Assembly (NCBI GenBank): GCA_003222065.1
Contig: QHUV01000048.1
Coordinates: 1 to 13,499, forward strand
Direction: 5' to 3'
DNA: 13,499 nucleotides
Source of the DNA: Gemmatimonadota bacterium
GTDB lineage: Bacteria > Gemmatimonadota > Gemmatimonadetes > Gemmatimonadales > Gemmatimonadaceae
The translations under genes were made by a program, and so were the position numbers. Each line of letters begins with the position of its first letter. Within the stretch, counting starts at the first letter, position 1. Of this stretch, positions 7,621 through 13,499 are shown piece by piece. The notes beneath the pieces were generated by a model. That model was not told the DNA's origin and did no database searches. It saw nothing but the letters and a program-made list of their open reading frames with translations.

Positions 7621-9647
7621 TTCTCGTCGGCGAGCTGGCGCTCTGGATCGCGCTGCTGATGGCGGCGTGGGCGACGACCGTCTCGTTTGCCGGTGGCGCG
7701 CTCCGCCGCGATGACCTCATCGCGAGCGGCCGCCGCGCGATTTACGCGACGTTCGCCATGGTACTGACGGCGTCGGCCGGATTGTGGACGGCGCTGCTGA
7801 CGCGCGATTTCTCCCTCGAGTACGTCGCTGGCCATATCAGCGCCAACATGCCGAACGTATACGTCTTCACGGCATTCTGGAGCGGCCAGGCGGGCTCGAT
7901 GCTCTTCTGGGCGTTGATCCTGTCACTGTACTCGGCCATCGCCGTCTACACGAACCGCGAGCGGAATCACGTTCTCCTGCCGTATGCCGCCGGCACGTTA
8001 GGCGCGATTCTTTTGTTCTTCCTCGCCACGACGTGCTTCAAGGCGAATCCCTTCGCGCGCCTCGACTGGACGCCGATGGACGGCCGCGGGATGAATCCGC
8101 AGCTCCAGAACCCCGGCATGGCGATTCATCCGCCGAACCTCTATCTGGGCTACGTCGCCACCGCCATTCCATTTGCATTTGCCATCGCCGCGTTGATTAC
8201 GCGGCGACTGGATGCGGAATGGCTCGCTGTCGTTAGGCGCTGGTCCCTCTTGTCCTGGCTCTTTCTGACCGTTGGTATCGTGCTCGGCATGTGGTGGGCG
8301 TACGTCGAGCTCGGATGGGGAGGCTACTGGGCGTGGGATCCCGTCGAGAACGCGTCTTTTTTGCCGTGGCTCACCGGCACTGCGTTCCTGCATTCGATCA
8401 TGGTCCAGGAAAAGCGCGGGATGTTGCGCAAATGGAACGTCGTGCTCGTCGTCGTGACGTTCTTGCTCTCGATCTTCGGGACGTTTCTCACGCGCAGCGG
8501 CATGGTCGAGAGCGTACACTCCTTTGCACAATCCCCAGTTGGGACGTGGTTTGCGACGTTTTTCTTCCTCGCAACCGGAGCCACGATTTATCTCGTCGCG
8601 ACGCGCCTCAAGAATCTGGAGTCGAAGGCCGAATTGGAGAGCATGGTGAGCCGCGAGGCGGCCTTCCTGTACAACAACCTCGTCCTCGTCGGTATCGCCT
8701 TCGCCGTGTTATGGGGCACGCTGTTCCCAATCCTTTCGGAGTGGGTGCGGGCAGAAAAGATCACCGTCGGACCGCCGTTCTTCAACGCCGTGAACCGGCC
8801 GCTCGGACTACTCCTGCTCGCTCTCACCGGCATCGGCCCGCTGATCGCATGGCGGAAGGCATCGACGGCCAATCTCAAACGCCAATTCGCCATTCCCGCG
8901 ATTAGTGGGCTCGTCCTCGGCGGCCTGCTCGCCGCGTTAGGCATGGCGAACGGGTATGCGCTCGTGACGTACACGCTCTCTGGCTTCGTGGCCGGAACCA
9001 TCTTGCAGGAGTTCTACAAGGGCGTCGCGGCGCGGCGTGCCATCCACGGCGAGAGCATTCCCCGCGGCTTCGTCCGGCTCGTGGCGCGCAATCGACGACG
9101 GTATGGCGGGTACATCGTGCATGCCGGCATCGTCATGCTCTTTGCCGCCTTCGCCGGCCTCGCCTTCAAGTCCGAACACGATATTACGCTTCGCACGGGC
9201 CAGCAGTTCGAGACGAACGATCCATACGGCCATCACTGGCGTTTTGTGAGTCAGGGCGCGTCGACCGACAAGCGATTCAATCGCGTCGTGACGTCCGTTG
9301 CGCTCGAGACCTTTCGTGACGGGAGACCGATCGGCTTCATCACGTCGGAGAAGCGACAGTATTTCGACAGCGCCGAGCGGCCGACCTTCGAGCCATCTAC
9401 GGAGGTCGGCATTCGCACGACAGCGAAGCTCGACACGTACGTCGTGCTCGCCGGAGTGCGCGGTGACGTCGCGGAACTACGCGTCACCTTCAATCCGCTC
9501 GTCGTTTGGGTCTGGCTCGGCGGCGCGCTGATGGCGATCGGCGGTCTGGTCGTGATGTGGCCCCAAGCGGAGCGCCGGCGTGCTCGTCAGGCGGGCTACG
9601 TCTCCGTGCTCGCGCCGGCGCACGCTTCCGCCACCGTGGCGAGTTGA
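7617..9647 (+). CDS. ccmF: haem lyase subunit CcmF
   Basis: CcmF is the large membrane component of the haem lyase that receives haem from CcmE and joins it to apocytochrome c. The 676-residue, many-pass protein has the tryptophan-rich WWD domain (GMWWAYVELGWGGYWAWDPV and on, residues 224-251) and four expected haem-ligand histidines: H171 in NPGMAIHPPNLYLGY, H259 in TGTAFLHSI, H301 in MVESVHSFA and H502 in GGYIVHAGIVMLF. A periplasmic domain (about residues 520-625) precedes the last membrane segment. Length is normal for CcmF. The start is TTG 7617, which overlaps the ccmE stop by four bases and has a strong ribosome site. The next gene starts 10 bases after the stop. There is no sign of disruption. 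CcmC, which shares the WWD motif, is smaller and lacks these extra parts. Confidence 0.97.
   Translation: MILVGELALWIALLMAAWATTVSFAGGALRRDDLIASGRRAIYATFAMVLTASAGLWTALLTRDFSLEYVAGHISANMPNVYVFTAFWSGQAGSMLFWALILSLYSAIAVYTNRERNHVLLPYAAGTLGAILLFFLATTCFKANPFARLDWTPMDGRGMNPQLQNPGMAIHPPNLYLGYVATAIPFAFAIAALITRRLDAEWLAVVRRWSLLSWLFLTVGIVLGMWWAYVELGWGGYWAWDPVENASFLPWLTGTAFLHSIMVQEKRGMLRKWNVVLVVVTFLLSIFGTFLTRSGMVESVHSFAQSPVGTWFATFFFLATGATIYLVATRLKNLESKAELESMVSREAAFLYNNLVLVGIAFAVLWGTLFPILSEWVRAEKITVGPPFFNAVNRPLGLLLLALTGIGPLIAWRKASTANLKRQFAIPAISGLVLGGLLAALGMANGYALVTYTLSGFVAGTILQEFYKGVAARRAIHGESIPRGFVRLVARNRRRYGGYIVHAGIVMLFAAFAGLAFKSEHDITLRTGQQFETNDPYGHHWRFVSQGASTDKRFNRVVTSVALETFRDGRPIGFITSEKRQYFDSAERPTFEPSTEVGIRTTAKLDTYVVLAGVRGDVAELRVTFNPLVVWVWLGGALMAIGGLVVMWPQAERRRARQAGYVSVLAPAHASATVAS
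7996..8003 (-). repeat. GCCTAACG word, copy 5
   Basis: Inside ccmF; coding strand reads ACG TTA GGC (Thr-Leu-Gly). On the word's own strand it is preceded by GC. Confidence 0.6.
8231..8238 (-). repeat. GCCTAACG word, copy 6
   Basis: Inside ccmF, 235 bases from copy 5; coding strand reads GTC GTT AGG CGC (Val-Val-Arg-Arg). Preceded by GC on its own strand. Confidence 0.6.
8935..8942 (-). repeat. GCCTAACG word, copy 7
   Basis: Inside ccmF; coding strand reads GCG TTA GGC ATG (Ala-Leu-Gly-Met). Preceded by AT on its own strand. Confidence 0.6.
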
Positions 9648-9657
9648 GCGATTTTTA

Positions 9658-10275
9658 ATGAATCGCCGGCGTTTTATCAGCCGCGTGATGGTCACGAGTG
9701 CCGCAGGATCGACGTCGCTCGCTTGGCTGACCCGACGCCTCGCTGCCCAGGCGGCCCAGGCTCCCACCGGACTGGACTCGTCGAATTTGTTCGCGATGGA
9801 TCAATCGGCGTCGCGTCCGGTCCGGCTGCCTCCCAAACCCGGCTCGCGCGTGGTGGTGTCAGCCGCCGAGCGTGACGCGCTCGAGCACCGCATCCGCTGC
9901 CAATGTGGGTGCACGCTCGACGTCTACACCTGCCGAACGACGGATTTCAGTTGTCAGGTGTCGCCCTCGATGCATCGCGACGTGATGGGACTCGTCGCCG
10001 GCGGCTATACGTCGCAGGAGATTCTCGACGCGTTCGTGGGCGTCTATGGTGAGCGAGTACTGATGGCCCCCCCTGCCGCGGGATTCAACCTGTTGGGGTG
10101 GATCGCGCCATTCGCGGTTCTTGGCGGAGGAACTGTTCTCGTCGTGTCGCTCTTACGGCGTTGGCGGCGCCAGGCCCCCGTTGCGCCGCTAGCTGCACCA
10201 CAGACCTCGCGTCCCACCGACGCTACGGACGACGAGCTCGCTCGACTCGAGGCCGCTGTGCGCGACGACGAATGA
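9658..10275 (+). CDS. CcmH-like cytochrome c biogenesis protein with CxCxC site
   Basis: A 205-residue CcmH/NrfF/CycL-family protein, thought to reduce or hold the apocytochrome CxxCH cysteines for haem ligation. Seen: HRIRCQCGCTLDVYTCRTTD, with C81, C83, C85 and C92, then C99; the helical region MHRDVMGLVAGGYTSQEILDAFVGVYGERVLMAPP (residues 105-139); and one membrane helix (about 144-165) with a cytoplasmic tail. The canonical LRCxxC site is replaced by a CxCxC cluster. The N-terminus starts NRRRFIS followed by a weakly hydrophobic stretch and AAQA (residues 2-35), which resembles a twin-arginine export signal. ATG 9658 gives this leader directly; upstream in-frame starts would lie within ccmF. 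It follows ccmF by 10 bases, in the place where ccmG often stands, and its stop overlaps the next ATG (ATGA). Confidence 0.85.
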   Translation: MNRRRFISRVMVTSAAGSTSLAWLTRRLAAQAAQAPTGLDSSNLFAMDQSASRPVRLPPKPGSRVVVSAAERDALEHRIRCQCGCTLDVYTCRTTDFSCQVSPSMHRDVMGLVAGGYTSQEILDAFVGVYGERVLMAPPAAGFNLLGWIAPFAVLGGGTVLVVSLLRRWRRQAPVAPLAAPQTSRPTDATDDELARLEAAVRDDE

Positions 10276-10763
10276 GCGCGGCAATCATCGCCCTGGCTGT
10301 CGGGACGCTGCTCGCAATTGGGGCACTCGCGTTCGTGCTCTATCCCTTGTTCTTCGACGCGCCGAGCGCAGGGCACACGCGGCCGCGGTCGAGTGCGAAT
10401 GGCGACGATCTAGCCGTCGCTGCCTTACGCGAGATTGAATTCGATCGCGCGACGGGTAAGCTGTCCGACGCGGATTACACGCAGCTCAAGGCCGCGTACA
10501 CTCGTCAGGCGCTGGCCGACATGCGCCGTACCGCGCCGGCGGCCGGTGCTTCGGCAGAACACGACGAGCTGGAAGCGGTGATCCGCGCCTATCGGGCCGA
10601 GCGGCCCGCATGTCCGCAGTGCGGTCCACGCCCCGAGCCGGACGCTGCCTTCTGCTCGACTTGCGGCCGGTACTTGCCGGGCAGCTGCGAGCAGTGCGGG
10701 CGACGTGTCGAGGAGACGGGAGCCCGATTCTGCGCTGCTTGCGGACATCGATTGGCGGCTTGA
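10272..10763 (+). CDS. CcmI-like membrane protein with double zinc ribbon
   Basis: A 163-residue protein joining two parts. The N-terminal part has one membrane helix (about residues 3-27) and the segment LAVAALREIEFDRATGKLSDADYTQLKAAY (47-76), which matches the N-terminal region of CcmI/CycH, the apocytochrome chaperone subunit. The C-terminal part has two zinc ribbons: CPQC...CSTC (C114, C117, C128, C131) and CEQC...CAAC (C139, C142, C154, C157). The TPR domain of full CcmI is absent. Ribbons of this kind are usually cytoplasmic, consistent with the basic/acidic layout around the helix, though topology is inferred. The ATG overlaps the CcmH stop as ATGA, so it belongs to the ccm operon and closes it. 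A strong terminator follows about 20 bases after the stop. A role in cytochrome c assembly is likely from position; what the ribbons do is unknown. Confidence 0.75.
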   Translation: MSAAIIALAVGTLLAIGALAFVLYPLFFDAPSAGHTRPRSSANGDDLAVAALREIEFDRATGKLSDADYTQLKAAYTRQALADMRRTAPAAGASAEHDELEAVIRAYRAERPACPQCGPRPEPDAAFCSTCGRYLPGSCEQCGRRVEETGARFCAACGHRLAA

Positions 10764-10780
10764 GCAGACGCTCAATACGA

Positions 10781-10819
10781 AAGAAGCCCCGGGACGGGGA
10801 CGCCGTCCCGGGGCTTCTT
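10781..10819. terminator. bidirectional intrinsic terminator hairpin
   Basis: A perfect 17-bp inverted repeat (10781-10797 and 10803-10819) with a 5-base loop, GC-rich in its core. The stem itself begins AAGAA and ends TTCTT, giving a short U-rich run on either strand but no long U-tract. It lies between the convergent ends of the ccm run (stop at 10763) and the minus-strand lysine-rich gene (stop at 10839), so it can end transcription from both sides. Confidence 0.85.
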
Positions 10820-10838
10820 CCGTACTAGTGTCGTTTTA

Positions 10839-11111
10839 CTAGCTCTTCTTCGCCGTGGTATCGGCCTTGGCCTTCGCGGACTTCTTGGCCTTTCGGGACT
10901 TCGAGCCGGCCGGCTTCGCCGACATGCTGGACTTGGCAGCGGTGGTCGACGATGCAGTTACCGCCGACTTCGCCGACTTGGCGCTTGCCTTCTTGGCGGT
11001 GGCGGTGGTGTCCGGTTTCTTCTGACCCTGCTGGGCCGCCTGCGCGTGCAGGCGCGGCGCGACTGCAAGCATCAGGGCCGCGGCAGCCGCGGCGACGGTG
11101 AGACGCTTCAT
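10839..11111 (-). CDS. small secreted lysine/alanine-rich protein
   Basis: A 90-residue protein of unknown function. Residues 1-23 form a clear Sec signal peptide (MKRLTVAAAAAALMLAV, cleavage probably after HA or HAQA). The mature part is low-complexity and very basic: 16 lysines but only two aspartates and no Cys, built of Ala, Ser, Thr and Lys with repeated SAKSAKS, KAKKSAKAK and DTTA pieces. This resembles histone-H1-like tails but with an export signal, so it is more likely a periplasmic or cell-surface polycation. The ATG at 11111 has a strong GGAGG ribosome site 7 bases upstream on the minus strand; an earlier ORF start at 11147 would hide this site inside the gene and is rejected. It converges on the ccm operon across a shared terminator. 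Confidence 0.75.
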   Translation of the reverse strand: MKRLTVAAAAAALMLAVAPRLHAQAAQQGQKKPDTTATAKKASAKSAKSAVTASSTTAAKSSMSAKPAGSKSRKAKKSAKAKADTTAKKS

Positions 11112-11143
11112 GCAACTTCCTCCGAAGGGAGTGGGTGGGAGGC

Positions 11144-11160
11144 CCACGGCGCGACCGTGG
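11144..11160 (-). terminator. weak hairpin after the ABC permease gene
   Basis: CCACGG/CCGTGG (11144-11149 and 11155-11160) with a CGCGA loop sits about 80 bases beyond the permease stop, in the 131-base gap before the lysine-rich gene. The stem is only 6 bp and no U-tract follows on the minus strand, so termination is doubtful. Nothing else was recognised in this gap. Confidence 0.2.
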
Positions 11161-11242
11161 ACCCGACAGATCCGACCCCCTCATCCCCAGCGCGGTCACA
11201 GCCGAGCGCACTAAGTCCCGTCGTAATGCGGGCACCTGTCGT

Positions 11243-12943
11243 CTATCGCTCGATCGTCTGCAGTCGCCTTGACGCGATGCGGATTGGTACCAGGGTCGAG
11301 GCCAGGCAGAGTAAGCCGGCCAGGCCGAAGCCAATGACCATCTCGGTGACGTCACTCGACGACCCGAAAGCGCGCGCACTGAGATAGCCATAAACCGGCC
11401 TCGCCTCGAGCACGACGACGCCGCCGATTACGGCTATCGACGCCATCATGAACAACAGACCTCCGAACGACGTCGGAATCTGCGCCGCGTTCTCCGTCTC
11501 GAACTGGGGAAAGAGAGTGCCGAAGCCGAGGGCGAGTCCCGCCAACGCGAGCGTCATCGCTGCGATCGTGACGACCGAGACGAGGAACATGAACGTGCTC
11601 ACCTGCAGCAGATAGTTCGTGACGCCCACGATCACGAGCGCCAGCACGAGTAGCGGCAGCGTCCCGACCCAGAACTTCGACCAGAGCAGGTCGCGCACCG
11701 ACATCGGACTCGATCGCAACAGCCAGAGCGTCCGCCCCTCGAGACTCACGCCTGGGAAGATGAACCGGGCCGCGATCGAGGCGAGAACGAAGCCGGCGAG
11801 CACCAGATTCAAGAAGGGCACGACGTTGCGCAGAAAGAATGTCATGCCGTCGCCCTTGAGCGGCAGAAACTTGATATTGAACACGTACACCACCACCAGT
11901 ACCGCCAGCAGCAGCAGTTGCGACCACTGCGTCGTATCGCGGAAGAACAATCGCAGCTCCTTGAGCACGAGCTCGCGACGCAGCACGCCTAACGGCGCAA
12001 GCATGCGCTCGGCGATCCGTCGCATACGGTTGCCGCGAGCCCACCGCTCCGCGCTCTCCTGTGCCTTGCTGAATCCTTGCGGGTAGAGCCGCCAATGAAG
12101 GAGCGCACCGAGGACGACCGCCGCCGCCGCCGTCGACCAGAGCAGGTACCACGGCAGCAGGTCGGTCTTGTAGGTGAGCCACGCCATCGTCGCTCGCTGC
12201 ACCCACTCGCTAGGCAAGAGCGGCGACGTCGGCGTCCGGAGGAGCGTGATGAAATCGACGAGCGATCGGAATCCCTCCGGTCGAGCAAAGCGCTCGGGTC
12301 GAACGAGCCGGAAGAGCAGGACGATGCCGCCCGCGGTCAGAATGGCGATGACGCTGAGGATGTCCCGCGTGCGTCGCGCCGGAAAGATGTTCACGAGCAG
12401 GAGAGTCACCGCGCTGCCAATCGCCGCCGGAACCGTGAGAAATGGTACGAGGAGCCCGATCACGATAAGAGGGAAAAATGGCCCACCTCCGTAGACGACT
12501 CCATAGGCGGCAAAGAGCGGAATCGCCATCAACACGACCATCCAGCTCGAATGAACGAGCGTCTCGAATAGCTTCGCACCGTACAGCTTCAGCCAATCAA
12601 CGGGCGCGGCGACGAGAAGATCGAGATCGCGCGCCAGGAAAAAACTCGACAGCGCCGTGATGACGTTCGAGAGCAGCAGGATCGAGAAGAATCCGACGAG
12701 AATCAGGCCGAGCAGCTTACCGGCGAGCAACGGACCGATCTCCTGCACGCCCCGAAAATACTTGAGCAATCGATAAACGACGCCAAAAATGAACGCCCAG
12801 AAGAGCACCCCGAATACGCCGAGCAGCACCCATCGCGCCGCGCGCCCGCGCTCGCCCGCGAGGGCGCGTGCCCTCGCCGTCTGATACTTCGGCACAAGGA
12901 GATGAAGCAGACCCGGATTTGGGACCTTCGCGTCGGGCGTCAC
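11243..12943 (-). CDS. ABC exporter permease (ABC_tran_2-type)
   Basis: A 566-residue integral membrane protein of the large bacterial ABC-exporter permease type (putative ABC_tran_2 family). Many hydrophobic segments are visible, in two similar halves. Each half has the pattern expected for this family: SSFFLARDLDLLVAAPVDW in the first (about residues 100-118) and LEGRTLWLLRSSPMSVRDLL in the second. A basic cytoplasmic linker (ERWARGNRMRRIAERM and on) lies between them. The substrate cannot be read from the sequence. The ATPase partner lies directly upstream, with 24 bases between its stop and this start. GTG 12943 is chosen over TTG 12949 because GGAG at 12955-12952 is 8 bases from GTG but only 2 from TTG. 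Length is normal and no disruption is seen. Confidence 0.85.
   Translation of the reverse strand: MTPDAKVPNPGLLHLLVPKYQTARARALAGERGRAARWVLLGVFGVLFWAFIFGVVYRLLKYFRGVQEIGPLLAGKLLGLILVGFFSILLLSNVITALSSFFLARDLDLLVAAPVDWLKLYGAKLFETLVHSSWMVVLMAIPLFAAYGVVYGGGPFFPLIVIGLLVPFLTVPAAIGSAVTLLLVNIFPARRTRDILSVIAILTAGGIVLLFRLVRPERFARPEGFRSLVDFITLLRTPTSPLLPSEWVQRATMAWLTYKTDLLPWYLLWSTAAAAVVLGALLHWRLYPQGFSKAQESAERWARGNRMRRIAERMLAPLGVLRRELVLKELRLFFRDTTQWSQLLLLAVLVVVYVFNIKFLPLKGDGMTFFLRNVVPFLNLVLAGFVLASIAARFIFPGVSLEGRTLWLLRSSPMSVRDLLWSKFWVGTLPLLVLALVIVGVTNYLLQVSTFMFLVSVVTIAAMTLALAGLALGFGTLFPQFETENAAQIPTSFGGLLFMMASIAVIGGVVVLEARPVYGYLSARAFGSSSDVTEMVIGFGLAGLLCLASTLVPIRIASRRLQTIER
11987..11994 (+). repeat. GCCTAACG word, copy 8
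   Basis: Inside the ABC permease gene; coding strand reads CCG TTA GGC GTG (Pro-Leu-Gly-Val). Preceded by AC. Confidence 0.6.
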
Positions 12944-12951
12944 GCTCAACG

Positions 12952-12957
12952 CTCCAC
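12952..12957 (-). promoter_or_regulatory. ribosome binding site deciding the permease start
   Basis: The minus strand reads GTGGAG here, placing GGAG 8 bases ahead of GTG 12943. The competing TTG at 12949 is too close for normal initiation, so the shorter protein is favoured by two residues. Confidence 0.55.
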
Positions 12958-12967
12958 TCTCGACGCA

Positions 12968-13499
12968 TCACGCATCAAGTACCTCGACCAACTCCCGCGC
13001 CGCGTTCTCACCCGTCAGCTTGAGGAAGATGTGCTCGAGGCCCGTCGCGCCGGCTTCGGCGTCGCGACGCAGTTCCTCCATCGTACCGCAGGCGCGAATC
13101 TTTCCGCCCTGAATGATGGCGATGCGGTCGCATAACGCCTGCGCCACTTCGAGCGTATGTGTCGACATCATGATCGTGTGGCCACGGCGGGTGTACTCGC
13201 GAAAAAGATCCTTGAGGATCTTTGCGGCCTTCGGATCCAGCCCCACCATCGGCTCGTCGACGACGATGACCTCCGGACGGTGCACGAACGCGCTCGAGAT
13301 GATGAGCTTCTGACGCATGCCGTGGCTGTAGCTCTCCACGAGCTCGTCGCGCCACTCCTCGAGATCGAAGAGCGCGAGCAACTCGCGCGCACGATGCTCC
13401 ACCTGAAGCCCGCTCTGATCGTACAGGCCGGCGACAAAGCGAAGGAACTCCGCGCCCGTGAGCTTCTCGTAGATGAAGGGCCGATCGGGGATGAAGCCG
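12968..13499 (-). CDS. ABC transporter ATP-binding protein (5' end beyond window)
   Basis: The C-terminal 176 residues or so of an ABC ATPase that powers the adjacent permease. Seen in order: GFIPDRPFIYEKLTGAEFLR (Q-loop region, with Asp in the place where many ABC ATPases have Gln), the signature YSHGMRQKL in place of LSGGQ, Walker B VIVVDEPMVGLDP, and the H-loop MMSTHTLEVAQALCDR. The C-terminus has an added helical tail (EHIFLKLTGENAARELVEVLDA). The Walker A motif and start codon lie past position 13499. The YSHGM signature and the degenerate Q-loop are common in exporters paired with permeases of the neighbouring type, so they do not suggest inactivity. The gene precedes and is probably cotranscribed with the permease. 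Confidence 0.93.
   Translation of the reverse strand, partial: GFIPDRPFIYEKLTGAEFLRFVAGLYDQSGLQVEHRARELLALFDLEEWRDELVESYSHGMRQKLIISSAFVHRPEVIVVDEPMVGLDPKAAKILKDLFREYTRRGHTIMMSTHTLEVAQALCDRIAIIQGGKIRACGTMEELRRDAEAGATGLEHIFLKLTGENAARELVEVLDA

Noticed and set aside
11046..11387. Plus-strand frame across the gap between the lysine-rich and permease genes
   Set aside because: It is antisense to both gene ends, has no recognisable domain and has no ribosome site.

Overview
The window is GC-rich, densely coding bacterial chromosome with gene-to-gene gaps of about 200 bases or less. The gene set suggests a free-living, aerobic or cytochrome-c-respiring soil-type bacterium. The layout (recF, DUF721 and gyrB in a row; a compact ccmE-F-H-I run; a TTG-started ccmF) would fit Gemmatimonadota or a relative. 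That placement is an inference from gene style, not a proven assignment.

Left part, minus strand, read right to left: an enoyl-CoA hydratase (3849-3070), recF (3065-2001), a DUF721/DciA-like protein (2008-1697) and the first 498 codons of gyrB (1495 to the window edge). This is the recF-DUF721-gyrB block usual near chromosomal origins, but the position upstream of recF, often held by dnaN, is taken by a crotonase-family gene. No DnaA-box cluster or origin is visible.

Centre, plus strand: divergent from the hydratase lies a damaged DNA topoisomerase IB. Its catalytic C-terminal domain is open and keeps the active-site residues. The N-terminal DNA-binding domain survives only as a short piece in another frame, and the middle is missing. 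Then come mtnA (methionine salvage), a uracil-DNA-glycosylase-superfamily gene and a small YfiM/DUF2279-like gene; the last two starts each overlap the preceding stop as TGATG.

Right of centre, plus strand: a small helical protein of unknown function, then a cytochrome c maturation run of ccmE, ccmF, a ccmH-like gene and a CcmI-like/zinc-ribbon gene. CcmE carries Cys-x-x-x-Tyr in place of the usual His-x-x-x-Tyr haem site. The CcmH-like protein has a Cys-x-Cys-x-Cys site and a twin-arginine-like leader, and no ccmG lies between ccmF and ccmH. The run ends at a 17-bp perfect terminator hairpin shared with a convergent gene.

Right end, minus strand: a small, very lysine-rich secreted protein, and an ABC exporter pair (permease and a partial ATPase running off the window).

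Across the whole window the 8-mer GCCTAACG (complement CGTTAGGC) occurs eight times, in three codon registers and once between genes. This is far more than base composition predicts. No rRNA, tRNA, CRISPR array, insertion sequence or prophage gene was recognised.
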